Positions 32,341 through 43,263 of a stretch of DNA of 64,000 nt are shown piece after piece. The notes under the pieces are model-generated. The model ran no database searches. It worked only from the letters and a program-made list of their open reading frames with translations, and was not told the DNA's origin. Both the position numbers and the translations under genes were made by a program. Every line of letters begins with the position of its first letter. Within the stretch, counting starts at the first letter, position 1. This DNA comes from Saprolegnia diclina VS20 (taxonomy: Eukaryota; Oomycota; Saprolegniomycetes; Saprolegniales; Saprolegniaceae): NCBI RefSeq assembly GCF_000281045.1, contig NW_008246109.1:235399-299398 (forward strand), read 5' to 3'.

Positions 32341-33427
32341 TTATTTGGTCCACAAGCTCGACGTGGTCGAGCCCGACACGAGCGCCTTCCAGCTCGCATG
32401 CGTCTGCTCAATGACGCTGATCGCAAACGCCTACCATTTTGTCATGTAGCTTCCGAATGAGAGAGAATGGACAAACCTTGTCCATGGCCTTGCCGTCAAA
32501 GGCAAACTGGCTCGGTGGCTTGCCGTCCGGCAGCTTGTAGTCGCGAAACCACGTGCGGATCGAGGGCACGGTGTTGGGCAGATGCAAGAGCACGTCGTTC
32601 AAATCTGAAAAAATGTCGGAAAATTACGAGAAATCCCGAAATGACACAAACTGTACCGTCCAGCTTGGCGGCCATCGGGTCGTTCACGTTGATGGCAATG
32701 ACCTTCCAGTCCGTCTCGTCTTCGTCAATCATGCCGAGCACGCCAAGCACCTTGACCGGGTACACGTCGCCCGTCGCGGCCACGTGCGACCCAATTTCGA
32801 CCACATCGATCGGGTCATTGTCGCCTGTCCAGCTCCTCGTCAACACGGCTGCTTTCAAAAGGAATGCAGATACCGCCGTAGCGCGTGCTTTCGTCAACGT
32901 GCGCGGGGTCTTCCCACGTCTGCGGGATGCAGCCATAGTTGACGAGCGAATCAAAGTGGTAGAAACTATCATTTTCATAGGAATATAGGCCAATGGGGTA
33001 TGAAGAACGCACCGCAAGCTGCCCTTCTTGACGTCCTGCTTGATTGGGTTGTGCGCTTCGTCGGTCGCAACTTCCATCTTGGCGCGGTCGCTAGCGCATG
33101 GACATGAGCATGAAGCGCCTAATGCCTGGCAAGAGGACAATGTACCCGCGCGGGATCTCGTTGATAAAGTTGAAGATGGCTGTGTCGTGCTCGTAGCCGG
33201 CCGGGCGCAGCGGAATGTCGTGCCACGGCGAAAGCACGGAGCCGTCCTTGCCGCGGTAGACCAAGCGCGACTCGATCGTGCCACTGGCGCCGATCTGTGT
33301 CGTCGCATACTGGTGCTACATGGAACGAATTAGCGCGCTAATTCGTATGTGGTAGGCGTACGGCAAAGCGAGCGCCAAAGACGCGGATGGGGCGGCGGAG
33401 CTGGAGCGCTTGACGGACGAACGCCAT
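32341..33427 (-). CDS. Family I inorganic pyrophosphatase, probably mitochondrial (7 exons)
   Basis: Exons are 33427-33362, 33315-33146, 33090-33013, 32965-32874, 32824-32657, 32604-32477 and 32430-32341, with introns of 46-55 nt, giving 263 aa. The PPase signature DNDPID is at residues 137-142, created by an exon join. Other family marks are [29 protein letters not shown] and [11 protein letters not shown]. The N-terminus ([20 protein letters not shown]) is basic and without acidic residues, like a mitochondrial presequence, so a PPA2-like matrix enzyme that hydrolyses PPi is inferred. Intron 1 contains a 22-bp perfect palindrome. ATCCGGAT lies 54 bp upstream. Confidence 0.92.
33325..33346. 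repeat. 22-bp perfect palindrome inside pyrophosphatase intron 1
   Basis: ACGAATTAGCG followed directly by its exact reverse complement. It fills the middle of the 46-nt intron 33316-33361, between the 5' splice site and the 3' TAG. Confidence 0.95.
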
Positions 33428-33460
33428 CTTCAACAATGAACCAGTCGCCGCGCCGGCGGA

Positions 33461-33488
33461 ATTCCGGATAAACAGCGCAAATCCGGAT
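33461..33488. promoter_or_regulatory. Two TCCGGAT elements upstream of pyrophosphatase
   Basis: ATTCCGGATA at 33461-33470 and exact ATCCGGAT at 33481-33488, 34-61 bp before the start at 33427. They lie in the 33428-33737 gap, otherwise without recognisable features. Confidence 0.4.
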
Positions 33489-33737
33489 ACTGAGCGGCCT
33501 GTTTTTCATGTGGGTTCCTTGCGTCGTCGCGCTGCCACGTAGGTTCAAAGACGTTACAAAAAGGCTGGCGGCATCGACACGCCGAGTAGCTTGCACACGC
33601 CGCTGCAGAGCGTTCTTATGGCCACCGTGCGCTCGCGGCTAGCACCCAAGACCGACGACGCACGAGCAACGTCGTGATCAGAAAACGTTCTCCTTCGCTT
33701 GCGGTAGGAGCGGCCGAATCATCTCAATATTGTCGTG

Positions 33738-35856
33738 TTAATAGCGAGGGGTCTCGTCTTCGAGGAAGAAATTCCAGAGGCATATACAGCAGTCGACACC
33801 GACCGAGACGATCTGACGCTCGTCCGGGCTCCACGCCACGTGGTTGATCGCGCCCGAGTGGCCGAGGGCGACGGCCATGAGCGCGTCGTTCTCGAGCGCG
33901 TAGATTTTGAGATGGCAGTCGTCGCCGCCCGTGGCCACAAAGCGTCCTAAGTAGCTTTCATTCGACGAGTCTTCAACTCAATCGTAGTACCCGACGGCGA
34001 CACTTGGAGTGCGAGCACGCGCATTCGGTTCGGGTCCTGAAGCACCTTGACGGCGTCGGCAACGTCGCAGTCCCAGAAGAGGAGCCGGCCGTCGGCGCCG
34101 CCCGTGATGATCTCGGTCTCGCTGTCGAGGCGCTGGCTCATCGCATGGAACGCGCCTTCGCGCACCTGGTGCACGACCGCGCGGCGCTGCGTCTTGAGGT
34201 CGTACAAGAAGAGCGACCGGTCGAGGCCGCAGCTGTGCACGTGGTGGGCTTTGACCAAGTCGATCGTGACCTGCGTCACGCCGCGCTTGTGTTCGTGAAA
34301 CTGCAATATGAGCTCCCGCGTCGCTACGGACCAGACGTTGACGCCGCCGTCGCTCGAGCCGGAGACGATGCACTTGTCGTTGGCAGCGATGCACGTCACC
34401 TCGCCACGGTGCGCGTTGGCAATGTGCCACAGCTTGTGCTATACGTTCTGTGATTCAACACCAAGCGGGCATGTAGGATACGAGTACCCCCGAGGCGGTT
34501 TCGTAGGCGCGCAGCCAGCCGTCGGCCCAGCCCGAGACAAGGAACGCCCCATTTGCAGCGTAGCAGACACAGCGACCTTGGACGTTCTCGGCGGCGCTCG
34601 CCTTGACGCGGTACGACGAGAGGTCCCAGACTTTGAGCGTTCCGTCGTGCGAGATGGACGCAAACGCTTCGCTCGAGTGGCCGTCAAAGACGCAGGCGGT
34701 CACGGGCGCCAAGTGGCTGCAAGCGAGCTCTTCGACGCTCATTGCACTGGCGAGGATGCGGTAGAGCTTCCCGGCCGACGTACCAGCGAGCACCGTCGCG
34801 CCGTCGCACGTCACGCTCAAGCCCGAGATGGCGCCCATCAAGGCCACTTGGCCGACGAGGTTCCAGTCCGAGTGGTCGCCCACGAGCTTCTTGAGAACGC
34901 CGTCGCCCGCGCCAACGTAGAGGTAGCCCGTCGCGGCGCAGCACGCGATCGAGTGCACGCCGTTGGACGAAATAGGTATTGTGCACTTGAAGACGCGGGC
35001 GTCGGCGTTGAAGACGACGAGCTCGCCTACGCAACATGAGATGTGCCGGTCGACATCAACGTTAAAAGAGTGAACCGGCAAAGGTGCCCGCGAGAAGCGT
35101 GTCGTTGGTCTGCGTCATGCACGCGGCAAGGTACTCGCGGACCATACCAGTCGACGGCATCGCGCACGGGTAGCTCTCGAGCTTGTACTGCATGCTGCCA
35201 ATGTCGTACGAGAGCTCGCTCACAATGAGCTGGCTCGAGTGCGCAAACATGAGCGTGTACTTCGGTCGGCGCGTCTTCTCTTCGACTTTGCCCCAGTTGA
35301 GAATCGTGACGGGCGTCCCGTACGACCGCGTCACGACGACCTCGGACGTACGGAGGTCCCAGAGAATGACCGACCCGTCGGCGCCGGCGCCGAGTAGGAA
35401 ATGGTCATCAGGCGAGAAGGCGAGCTTGGTGATTTTGCAGAAGAAGCCGTGCAGCTGGTAGAGCTCCGACTTGGCGTAGAGGTCCCAAACGACAATCGCC
35501 GCGCCCGCGCCCTAACGCAAATGAGTCGTAAAACGCAGCAGAATGCGTACGTTGCGCTTGGTCGACGGCAGCTGCCCGGACGCGAGCAGCACGCCCGAGC
35601 GCGAAATGCAGAGCGACGAGATCTCTTCGTCGTGGCCGCGAAGAAACTCTTGCGCGTGCGTGTCTGAGACGCGCGAGATGACGACTGCCGCGCCCATGCT
35701 GCACCATCGTTGTCAGTAGGATGGCGAGGAAGCTGCGGCGTACCAGGTAAAGTACGCGTCCGGGTCTTTCGGGTGCGCGAGGACCGTGTCCTTGGACCGA
35801 CCCGTGTACCCAATGACGTGCTCGAGCTCGAGCTGATACGGCGGCGGGCCGTCCAT
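33738..35856 (-). CDS. CFAP52: Cilia- and flagella-associated protein 52 (WDR16), 6 exons
   Basis: Exons are 35856-35744, 35698-35551, 35511-35076, 35026-34488, 34438-33991 and 33946-33738 (introns 39-49 nt), giving 630 aa, close to human CFAP52 (620). It is built of WD40 repeats forming two propellers. Diagnostic segments are ELEHVIGYTGR at the N-terminus, QEFLRGHDEEISSLCISRSG, ASGHKLWHIANAHRGEV across an exon join, and GHSGAINHVAWSPDERQIVSV at the C-terminus. CFAP52 is a microtubule inner protein of motile cilia doublets, fitting the flagellate zoospores of oomycetes. An inverted repeat with the promoter-like core lies 29 bp upstream. Confidence 0.92.
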
Positions 35857-35884
35857 CGCGCCACTGTCCCTCTAAGATCTCGTC

Positions 35885-35910
35885 ACCGGATACGCTCTGG
35901 CGTATCCGGT
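35885..35910. promoter_or_regulatory. Inverted repeat ACCGGATACG/CGTATCCGGT upstream of CFAP52
   Basis: Perfect 10-bp arms around CTCTGG, 29-54 bp before the start codon. Each arm holds a variant of the TCCGGAT core found upstream of other genes here. Confidence 0.45.
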
Positions 35911-37102
35911 ATATCCGACACCCGACGCGCCTATGACGTGGCACGCTGTCCAGTCACGACAGTTTCAAGTTGAAGATCGCGTGTCGTCCCCATAGATCGG
36001 GTTTGTCGCCTTTGCTATAAAATTTGAATGATGGTATGGACATGCTGCCTATAGTCTACACTTGTATTAGTATGTTGTGTTAGCCCCCTCGACCTGTGAG
36101 CTCACAATTCGCGTTTTGTGCTGTCTACCAGTAAAGCGGCCAGTGTAGGCCGAAAGGGTTCCCTTATTCTGATCTTAGTCGAGGCATACCTCTTCCTGTG
36201 TCCCCACTTCCCCTTTAGTGCGACGGCGCGAACATAAGAGCGGTCACGAGGCGACTGGCGCAATTGTCGCCCGAAATGACACCGAAAAGGAAACTTGCCA
36301 CCAATAAAAACAGTCGAGCCCGCCAGCGCAGATCGTCTCGCCATGGCGAATGATGGTCACCACCGATTCGGTCAAATCGAGCGTGGTGTGGTGGTGGTGA
36401 AAGCGACTGTCACGACGTCTGTACTAGTGGAGCAGGGCTCCCGAGGCGAAGGTGTAGACGCTATTGGGCATGCTCAACTCGGACAGTCTTGTTCTACGTC
36501 GCCCAAACCGTCGACATCGCTCATTTTCGTGCGCTCCAAGGCTACATGTGTCGGACGGTACGCTGGACTGCTCGGCGGACGCGGATGTACCAACCGTAAT
36601 GCAGTGGCTCAACACGTCACGGGTCTTGAAGAAGTTTAGCGTCGGGACCGTCGGAACGTCGTGTGGATGCCATTACCCGGGAACTGCCAAGATGGATTGC
36701 TCGTGGTCTCGGTCTGACATCCTTGGAGAAACTGTGGTCCCATGACGCTGAGCAAGCAGCAACTTTTGTTACTGGCAAACGCACTGATCACGACGCGCGA
36801 CGATCGAAAGACGCTCCAGGTGATTGTGAAACTGGCCACCGAGCGCTGGAATCTGAAGAAATGCACGCGCTTCTCGCCACCATTCGCCCCCCGAGCTACG
36901 TCAAACTGACGCTCGACTGGGTCACGACGTATCCTCGCTCGCAGTGTCGAGCCAACACAATGGGGGTGACGTATTCCATGATTTGCCAAGCGGCGTTCCA
37001 ACTTAATAGTTGGAGATGAGAACGGGACAGAACTCGCGGCGAAACAATTGGTGGCATGTTCCATCTCAAAATTTATCAAGTATTGTACAATTAGAGTGTG
37101 AT
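35911..37102. other. Intergenic, no gene recognised
   Basis: About 1.2 kb between the CFAP52 5' end and the 3' end of the first NDUFA4-like gene. A plus-strand frame at 36663-37019 is open but resembles nothing I know. Confidence 0.5.
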
Positions 37103-37405
37103 TTACGCGTGGCGCTGACGAAACTCGACAAAGTCGTCGTTGCGCGTGATCGGGTTGAGTTTCAGATGGGCCATGTCGATGCGGTGCGACCGGAACGACG
37201 CGCCTTCGTCATGCGACCGGTGAAAGATCACGCCACGCTTCTCCTTGGAGAAGGTGACATCGGGGCTGTTGGAGAGGTACCGAAGACCGGCAAAGGTCGA
37301 CATGCCCGTGGCAAACGTGATGATGCCGATGATCGGGTACGTCGCGGGGTCGGAGAACCACGTCTTGATGACAGACTGGGTCGCGCGGGCAGTGGTCGAG
37401 GCCAT
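37103..37405 (-). CDS. NDUFA4/B12D-like small mitochondrial membrane protein, copy 1
   Basis: 100 aa, one exon. A short N-terminal stretch is followed by a single hydrophobic span (YPIIGIITFATGMSTFAGLR) and then RYLSNSPDVTFSKEKR, the B12D/NDUFA4 (MLRQ) signature of a TM helix followed by SPDV....KR. Members sit in the inner mitochondrial membrane with respiratory complex I or IV. It is 100 residues like copy 2, with which it forms an inverted repeat; they differ by one internal residue and the last residue. The respiratory role is inferred from family only. Confidence 0.85.
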   Translation of the reverse strand: MASTTARATQSVIKTWFSDPATYPIIGIITFATGMSTFAGLRYLSNSPDVTFSKEKRGVIFHRSHDEGASFRSHRIDMAHLKLNPITRNDDFVEFRQRHA

Positions 37406-38075
37406 GGTTGTTCTTCTTGGTAGAGGTAGTGGTGGTGATGAGGATCAAGCAAATGCTGGAATGAACCACTTCAACGGGCGCCAATATGGACCTGCGGAAG
37501 ATCGCAACACCAAAGACACGCGACTTGCCCTGGCGGTTGCATTGACACGGTGCGCGCCACGTCTATCCGGATGCGAAAGGTCATCTCATTGCACATTTGT
37601 ATGACGACGACCAGACATCCGGATACAAACTGAAACGCGCGTGTCAATTTCACGGTTTTTCTCTGCTCGTTGCGTGTTTTTGAAAACGATCTTTATCGTT
37701 TTGGCGCGCCTTCTGCACCTCATTCCAGCATTTGCTTGATCCTCATCACCACCACTACCTCTACCAAGAAGAACAACCATGGCCTCGACCACTGCCCGCG
37801 CGACCCAGTCTGTCATCAAGACGTGGTTCTCCGACCCCGCGACGTACCCGATCATCGGCATCATCACGTTTGCCACGGGCATGTCGACCTTTGCCGGTCT
37901 TCGGTACCTCTCCAACAGCCCCGATGTCACCTTCTCCAAGGAGAAGCGCGGCGCGATCTTCCACCGGTCGCATGACGAAGGCGCGTCGTTCCGGTCGCAC
38001 CGCATCGACATGGCCCATCTGAAACTCAACCCGATCACGCGCAACGACGACTTTGTCGAGTTTCGTCAGCGCCAC
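37109..38075. repeat. 356-bp near-perfect inverted repeat around a 255-bp spacer
   Basis: Arms are 37109-37464 and 37720-38075, differing at only three positions, all within about 15 bp (codons for the Arg-Gly-Ala/Val-Ile-Phe stretch). Each arm carries a whole NDUFA4-like gene plus about 59 bp of 5' leader. Similarity ends abruptly on both sides. The spacer 37465-37719 is unique and holds ATCCGGAT at 37565-37572 and 37617-37624, one roughly 155 bp from each start codon. Confidence 0.95.
37565..37624. promoter_or_regulatory. Paired ATCCGGAT elements in a bidirectional spacer
   Basis: Exact copies at 37565-37572 and 37617-37624, placed about symmetrically between the divergent starts at 37405 and 37779. 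A shared bidirectional promoter is inferred. Confidence 0.45.
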
Positions 38076-38081
38076 AACTAA
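37779..38081 (+). CDS. NDUFA4/B12D-like protein, copy 2
   Basis: 100 aa, the head-to-head partner of copy 1, ending RQRHN where copy 1 ends RQRHA and with KRGAIF where copy 1 has KRGVIF. Same single TM span and SPDV motif. The final codon and stop lie just outside the repeat, so each copy has its own 3' end. Confidence 0.88.
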   Translation: MASTTARATQSVIKTWFSDPATYPIIGIITFATGMSTFAGLRYLSNSPDVTFSKEKRGAIFHRSHDEGASFRSHRIDMAHLKLNPITRNDDFVEFRQRHN

Positions 38082-38221
38082 TAATATTCCATTTATACGA
38101 CCCTAAACAACTATCGATGCTTCATGTGCACGACGACTCGATCAGACAATCGACCACTTTCTCGTTGAAACTGTGGTCAGCCCGATATAGTTTTCTCATA
38201 AAAGGGCTGATTTAGCGGGCC

Positions 38222-41200
38222 ATGAGCGTGCGCTGTCCCAGTCCAGGGCGCGCAGTCGCAACTCTACCGCGGCCACCGCATGCAAGTGCGGTCGCCGCCC
38301 GACCCAAATCGTCCACCGCCACGAGCATGCGCATTCGAGATCCCGATGCGACCATGTACCAGACATCCCCAGCGCAGCGCAGCTACAATCAATACCCGTT
38401 TAAGTCGACTGCGGGGACGTCAACACCGCGACGACGCCACCTCAAGACCCCACCCACCATCTAGTACACATCTCACACCTCGCATGCGAGGTTCTATGAG
38501 TTCTTATAGCTTTCAGCCGACACCAGGACGTGGCAACACGGGGCACTGGACGCAGACACAACGACCCGTGTCTCCAGTGCCTGCGACGCCCGCCCAGGTC
38601 TTACAGCACCTCTCCAACGAAGCCCATCCCGCGGTAGCGCCGTCACGTCACGTGTCGATGAACAACCGGCTTGTAGGTCAAGACGTCCGACATGGCCCAC
38701 GTGCAGGCGTGGTTGACTTCGCTCGAGACGGAAGTGCACTCGTTCACGTCGTACTTTCTCTTTTGCGAGATGAAATTTCGGGAAACCAACGTCCTGGCGA
38801 CCGGGAAAGAGACGCCGAACCACTTGCGCACGGCCGTGGCCTTTCACTGCCTCCAGCAAGCCTCGTGCATCTTTGGTCGCTACCAAAGCGTGCTCGACAC
38901 CATTTGCCAGTACCCAACGCTCTTGACGTTTAGAGGGCTTATCCACTGGTTTAGGAGTCTGGGCCATGCGATTTACAAGGATTTTGACGAGCTCTCGGGC
39001 CGGGGACAGCCGATTACGGCCACACGCTGCTACGCGGACGGCGTCACCTTCTTTGACCGTAGCAAGGCGCAAGATAGCGAGGCAAACGAGCTACGCGACC
39101 GTACACTGTCGCGCTTCAGCGATTTTAGAAGCCAAAGATTCGTAGAAATCACGTCCCTCAAGCACGACAAGCGACGTCTGGAACGAAAGCTGCAGCTCGC
39201 TCAGACCACCGTCGAGAACCTCACGAACCGCGGGACAGTGCCCGAGGAGCCGTCGAGTGCCAGCGCCAAAAACGCCAATCGGGACGTCGAGCAGCTCGGC
39301 ACAATGGACAAGGTGCGCACGATTCTCAGCATCTTCAAGACACTCGAACCGACGGGCAAGAAAATGGTCATTATTGTCGTTCGATACTATTGTGCGATAT
39401 ATCCGTCTTTTCATAGATCCTCACCGGGCTCTTGCAGTCGGCCGAGAACCCGTTGGACGCAGATGCCATGGCAGACGTGATCCAGTACATGAACCGCGCC
39501 GAGGCAGCGAAACTCACATATCATTTGGCGGCCGAGTTTGGTCACTCAGTGTACGAAGTACATTTTTGTGTGCTGATCTGCGTGCGAATGTATCGCTTTA
39601 GGTCGAGCGTGGTGTCGACCGACCCGCTCAAGGCCAAAATGCAAGTACGTTTGACGTGCTTAGCAAGAATGCGACGCGATATATGGTCGTGTAGAGCGCG
39701 TTCGAGTCCAAGGAGGTCCTCGAAGCCGAGCGGGCGAGCTACGAGCAGCTCATTTTACTACGAAACGAACTGGCGCATGCCAAAGAGACGTACCTCGACG
39801 ACATCCGGCACGAGCGCGACCGCAACGAGATCCTTACCGACGAGCTCAAGGAGCTACTGAGTCGCCAACAAGAACTCTCGCACCAAGCGCCCCTTAATCG
39901 CTCGTCGGTCGAAATGGCGACCCAAACCCACGACGATCCAAGCTCGCCTTCAGCCGCCAGCGGCGTCGTCCGCACGGCTTCTCTTGCCCCCGTGGTCGCC
40001 ATCTAGGCCGAGACACGAGAGCCTCATCTTGGGAATCATAGGTGCCCGTGTCTCGCTTCCAAGGCATCTCGGAGCTCATTGCGGACGCCAACTTTCTCCC
40101 CAAGCACATCAAAAAGATCTTTGCGAAGCGTAAGCCCATGGTCGTCCAAGAGCTTTGCGCGACGATCGCTACCATTTACCAAGCCAAGATGCTGCAAGAC
40201 ATTGCCGACGACGTTGCCGGGCGAAATCGCGAGTCGCTCATTGAGTTTATGCACGACCTCTACGTGCTCTACCACGGGCTTCGCGGCCTCGCGATTGGCC
40301 AATTCATCTGCATTGACGCCGGCGTGCGGAAATTTTGCGAGGTTTTCCCGGAATTTTGTTGAAAACCAACGTCCAATCGAAAATACGATAGAGAAATGCA
40401 CGTGTTCGCGTGTTTGGAATGCTTCTCGGGTCGTCGGCCGGGCCGTGCGCCACGTACAAGTCGATCGGCGCGACGCACCAAGCAGTCGACTTTTACCTTC
40501 ACGTCGTCGGTCTCATCTTTCAAAGTACACAAACCCTACCCCTAATATCTACGATGGACCATTCTGTCTAGTTGGCCATTACACGCACGAGACGCTGGCC
40601 GCAACAAGTGCCGCGCGGGTGCTGGGCCAGCGCCTCGGCGACGGTATCGTTGGCAGTCCGAATGCCACGTCAATCCCGCTGTCGCAAGCGCTCGACGTCG
40701 TTGCGTCGGCGTTTGCGTTTGAGAAAGGCGCGGAAAATGCGTGCTACGCGACACTCAAGCATCGCGGCGACGACGGCATCGAAATCGACGAGCTCCTCGA
40801 GCACGTCATGCGGCACTGGTTCAAGCTCTTCAACGCCCAAGTCGATTTCATGCACACGCTTTTCGAGAGCATGGACCGCGAGCAGAACGGTATCATTGAG
40901 TTTCCAGAATTTCAGCTCCTCGCAACGCAGCTCGACCCACAAATGCACGAGCGCGACTGCCTCGCCCTCTACTCCAAGATTGCAGGAACAAACAACGCCA
41001 TTGATACCGGCGCGTTCGTCCTCGGCATGGTCCAGCACCAGCAGCGTGTGCTCCAGTCCGCTCGACACGCCCCGCGCCAGCAAATGCCGACGACGGAGAA
41101 AGGCCATCGGCACTCGGACGTGGGCGTCAAGCCACTGCGGATGCTCCGCCGCAACAGCTTTCACCGATCGTCGTTGACCAAGGTGACCAAGGTACGACCG

Positions 41201-41458
41201 CCCGCAACGGTCGAGCTCCATACAAACATCATTGGCCGATTGCGGTCGCTCTCGCTGCGGGCCGTCGACGCGCCGGTCAAGAACGTCGAGAGCCGCCCGA
41301 TCCGCGGCTCCATCTCGAATGAAAACTGGAATGTCTCGATCCACGACATCATTGCGCGCCGCGGGCCAGCGTCAAGTGGTGCGATCGAGGAAGGCGACGG
41401 CGACGAGACCGACGAGACCGACGACAACAACGACGCCGACGACCAGCAAGGTGCCTAA
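38222..41458 (+). CDS. TSNAXIP1-like coiled-coil protein with C-terminal EF-hand (11 exons)
   Basis: Exons are 38222-38463, 38510-38633, 38677-38909, 38955-39100, 39146-39366, 39417-39550, 39602-39644, 39695-39994, 40042-40341, 40392-40524 and 40572-41458; introns are 43-51 nt and the sum is 920 codons in frame. The N-terminal 120 residues are Pro/Ser/Thr-rich. About 125-215 (AWLTSLETEV, CLQQASCIFGRYQSVLDTI) resembles the TSNAXIP1 N-terminal domain. Coiled coil runs through about 230-420. A loop DREQNGIIEFPE at 727-738 is a canonical EF-hand. The tail is acidic. Introns 3 and 4 are 45 nt and stop-free, so they could be retained. A flagellar role is likely from family and neighbours (CFAP52, OFD1-like), not proven. 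Confidence 0.75.
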
Positions 41459-41868
41459 CCTGTACACTCTAGCTACTATTGTCGCGTGGCTGGCGGACGG
41501 CTTTCTGCTCGTTTTAGTTGTTTCCAAAGTTGCATGAACGAACGAGTGTAATGCTTAAGCTTAACAGAGCAATCATCAAAGCAGCGTGGACTGCAATCAC
41601 GGAGGACACTCGAGACAGAACCGTAGATCGAGTAGCCGCGAGACAAGTGCAAAGTCGCCGGATATGCGGACCTGGTATGCCCAACAGTGCAATACCCTCA
41701 CCAGTCGGGATCCGACTGACTGTATTCGTCCGGTTGCATAGCCACGCGCGGCCGTTGGCTTGCACTGGGAGACAATGACGCAGTTTCGAAGGGCGCTGAA
41801 CCAAGAACGGTCGCTTACAGATTTATAAAGGGTCCTACTACATGTAAACTATTGCTTTGCGAGCGACA
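41459..41868. other. Intergenic between convergent genes
   Basis: No gene recognised. Confidence 0.6.
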
Positions 41869-42162
41869 TTACGCCTGGCGTTGCTTGAACTCGGTGTACG
41901 CTTCTTCGCGCGTGATCGGGTTGAGCTTCAACGTGGCAACCGTGACGCGGTGCGAGCGGAAGGCGGCGCCGTCCTGTTCGTCGCGGTGGAAGATCGCGCC
42001 ACGCTTCTCCTTGGAGAAGGTGACATCGGGGCTGTTGGAGAGGTACCGGACGCCGGCAAAGGTCGACATGGACATGGCGAACGTGATGATGCCGATGATC
42101 GGGTACGTGGCCGGGTCGGAGAACCACGTCTTGATGACAGACTGGGAAGCGCGCGCAGCCAT
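41869..42162 (-). CDS. NDUFA4/B12D-like protein, copy 3
   Basis: 97 aa: QSVIKTWFSDPATYPIIGII, TM span, RYLSNSPDVTFSKEKRGAIF, close to copies 1 and 2 up to about residue 60, then diverging (DEQDGAAFRSHRVTVATLK). The frame is open upstream, but the ATG at 42162 aligns with the other copies. Two GCCGGATAATG repeats lie about 130 bp upstream. Confidence 0.86.
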   Translation of the reverse strand: MAARASQSVIKTWFSDPATYPIIGIITFAMSMSTFAGVRYLSNSPDVTFSKEKRGAIFHRDEQDGAAFRSHRVTVATLKLNPITREEAYTEFKQRQA

Positions 42163-43263
42163 GGTGGTAGTAGAAGTGTCTTGGTCGAAGCGAAAAGCAA
42201 AGTGAGAGACGCTCGCCAGTGAGTCGGCGGCGGCTAAAGAGACACGCAATGGTGGCGCCAAGAAACGCAATCTACAAAAACACGTCGCGCCGGATAATGC
42301 CGGATAATGCTGGTCGCTCCGGCTGCCACGCGTCAAGGACGCGTGATTTTAGCCATTTTTTGTATCCCGCCCGTGACGACATGGGACGGCCGCGGCGCTT
42401 GAAGGCAAGATCGACATAGACGTGGCGATCTCCCGCGAGTCCGTGCGTGCACACGACGTTTATCAGGACACGGTTTCACGTCGGACGCACGCAAGCGTTA
42501 TCGACGGGACCAGTGGCATGGACATGTTGTCGATGTGCAACGGCCGCACGAATGACGACCTTGGTGTCATCAGCGACAACGAGTTGTACAAGCACCACTG
42601 TACATTGTCATCTGATGTTGGACCAATGCACAGTATGTCCTACAATGACGACGCATGCGTCCGGCGTCATCATCCAAAGCATACCGACGTTGTTTTGGGA
42701 GATGGCAAGTCCATTCAAGGTGACTCGAAGTAGACATTTCGGAGCATTAGATGCAACAACCATCGAACATGCAAGCACGGCATAGGTAGAGAGAATCTAC
42801 CCGTGAAAAGAAATAGACTAATGTACATCGCAACATGCCTGTGCCTCGAGCGTGTGCTGCTAGCTTGCTATTCGACACTTGTGGACGCAAATATCACGGG
42901 CTGTGGACCTGTTCTACCACCCGCTGCGGGGCCGCAAGCCTTCCAGCGATACACCGCACCACTCGACGACGTCGCCATGACCGCCATGACGCTTCGAAGT
43001 GTGCGCTGAATGCTTCACCATGCTTCGATTTGCCTCTGGTAAACAAGCCGTTTACGATCCTGGAGCGCGCGGTGTGCAGTATCCGGATGCGTGTCAAACC
43101 ATCGATACAAAGACCGAGTTGAAATTCAAATGCTGCAACATTATCCGGAAGATCGCGCGTAAGCGAGTCGATTACATTGGCGCGGCCGCGCGTGTCTTTA
43201 GATAACCTCGTCGTCGTCGGCTGTACAAGTCGCATTTTCTCTTCTTCCAACGACCTCTTTAAC
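42163..43263. other. 1.1 kb divergent intergenic region
   Basis: Between head-to-head copies 3 and 4. It holds GCCGGATAAT twice at 42289-42309, a small hairpin CACGCGTC-AAG-GACGCGTG at 42327-42345, and the elements near 43081 and 43143. No coding sequence recognised. Confidence 0.55.
43081..43150. promoter_or_regulatory. ATCCGGAT and ATCCGGAA upstream of copy 4
   Basis: Exact palindrome at 43081-43088 and a variant at 43143-43150, 175 and 113 bp before the start at 43264. Confidence 0.4.

Noticed and set aside
38910-39145. Reading the EF-hand gene straight through introns 3 and 4
   Set aside because: Both segments are 45 nt and open, but removing them restores heptad spacing (ELRDQITSLKHDKRRLERKL) and they have standard splice borders; retention is kept only as a possible isoform.
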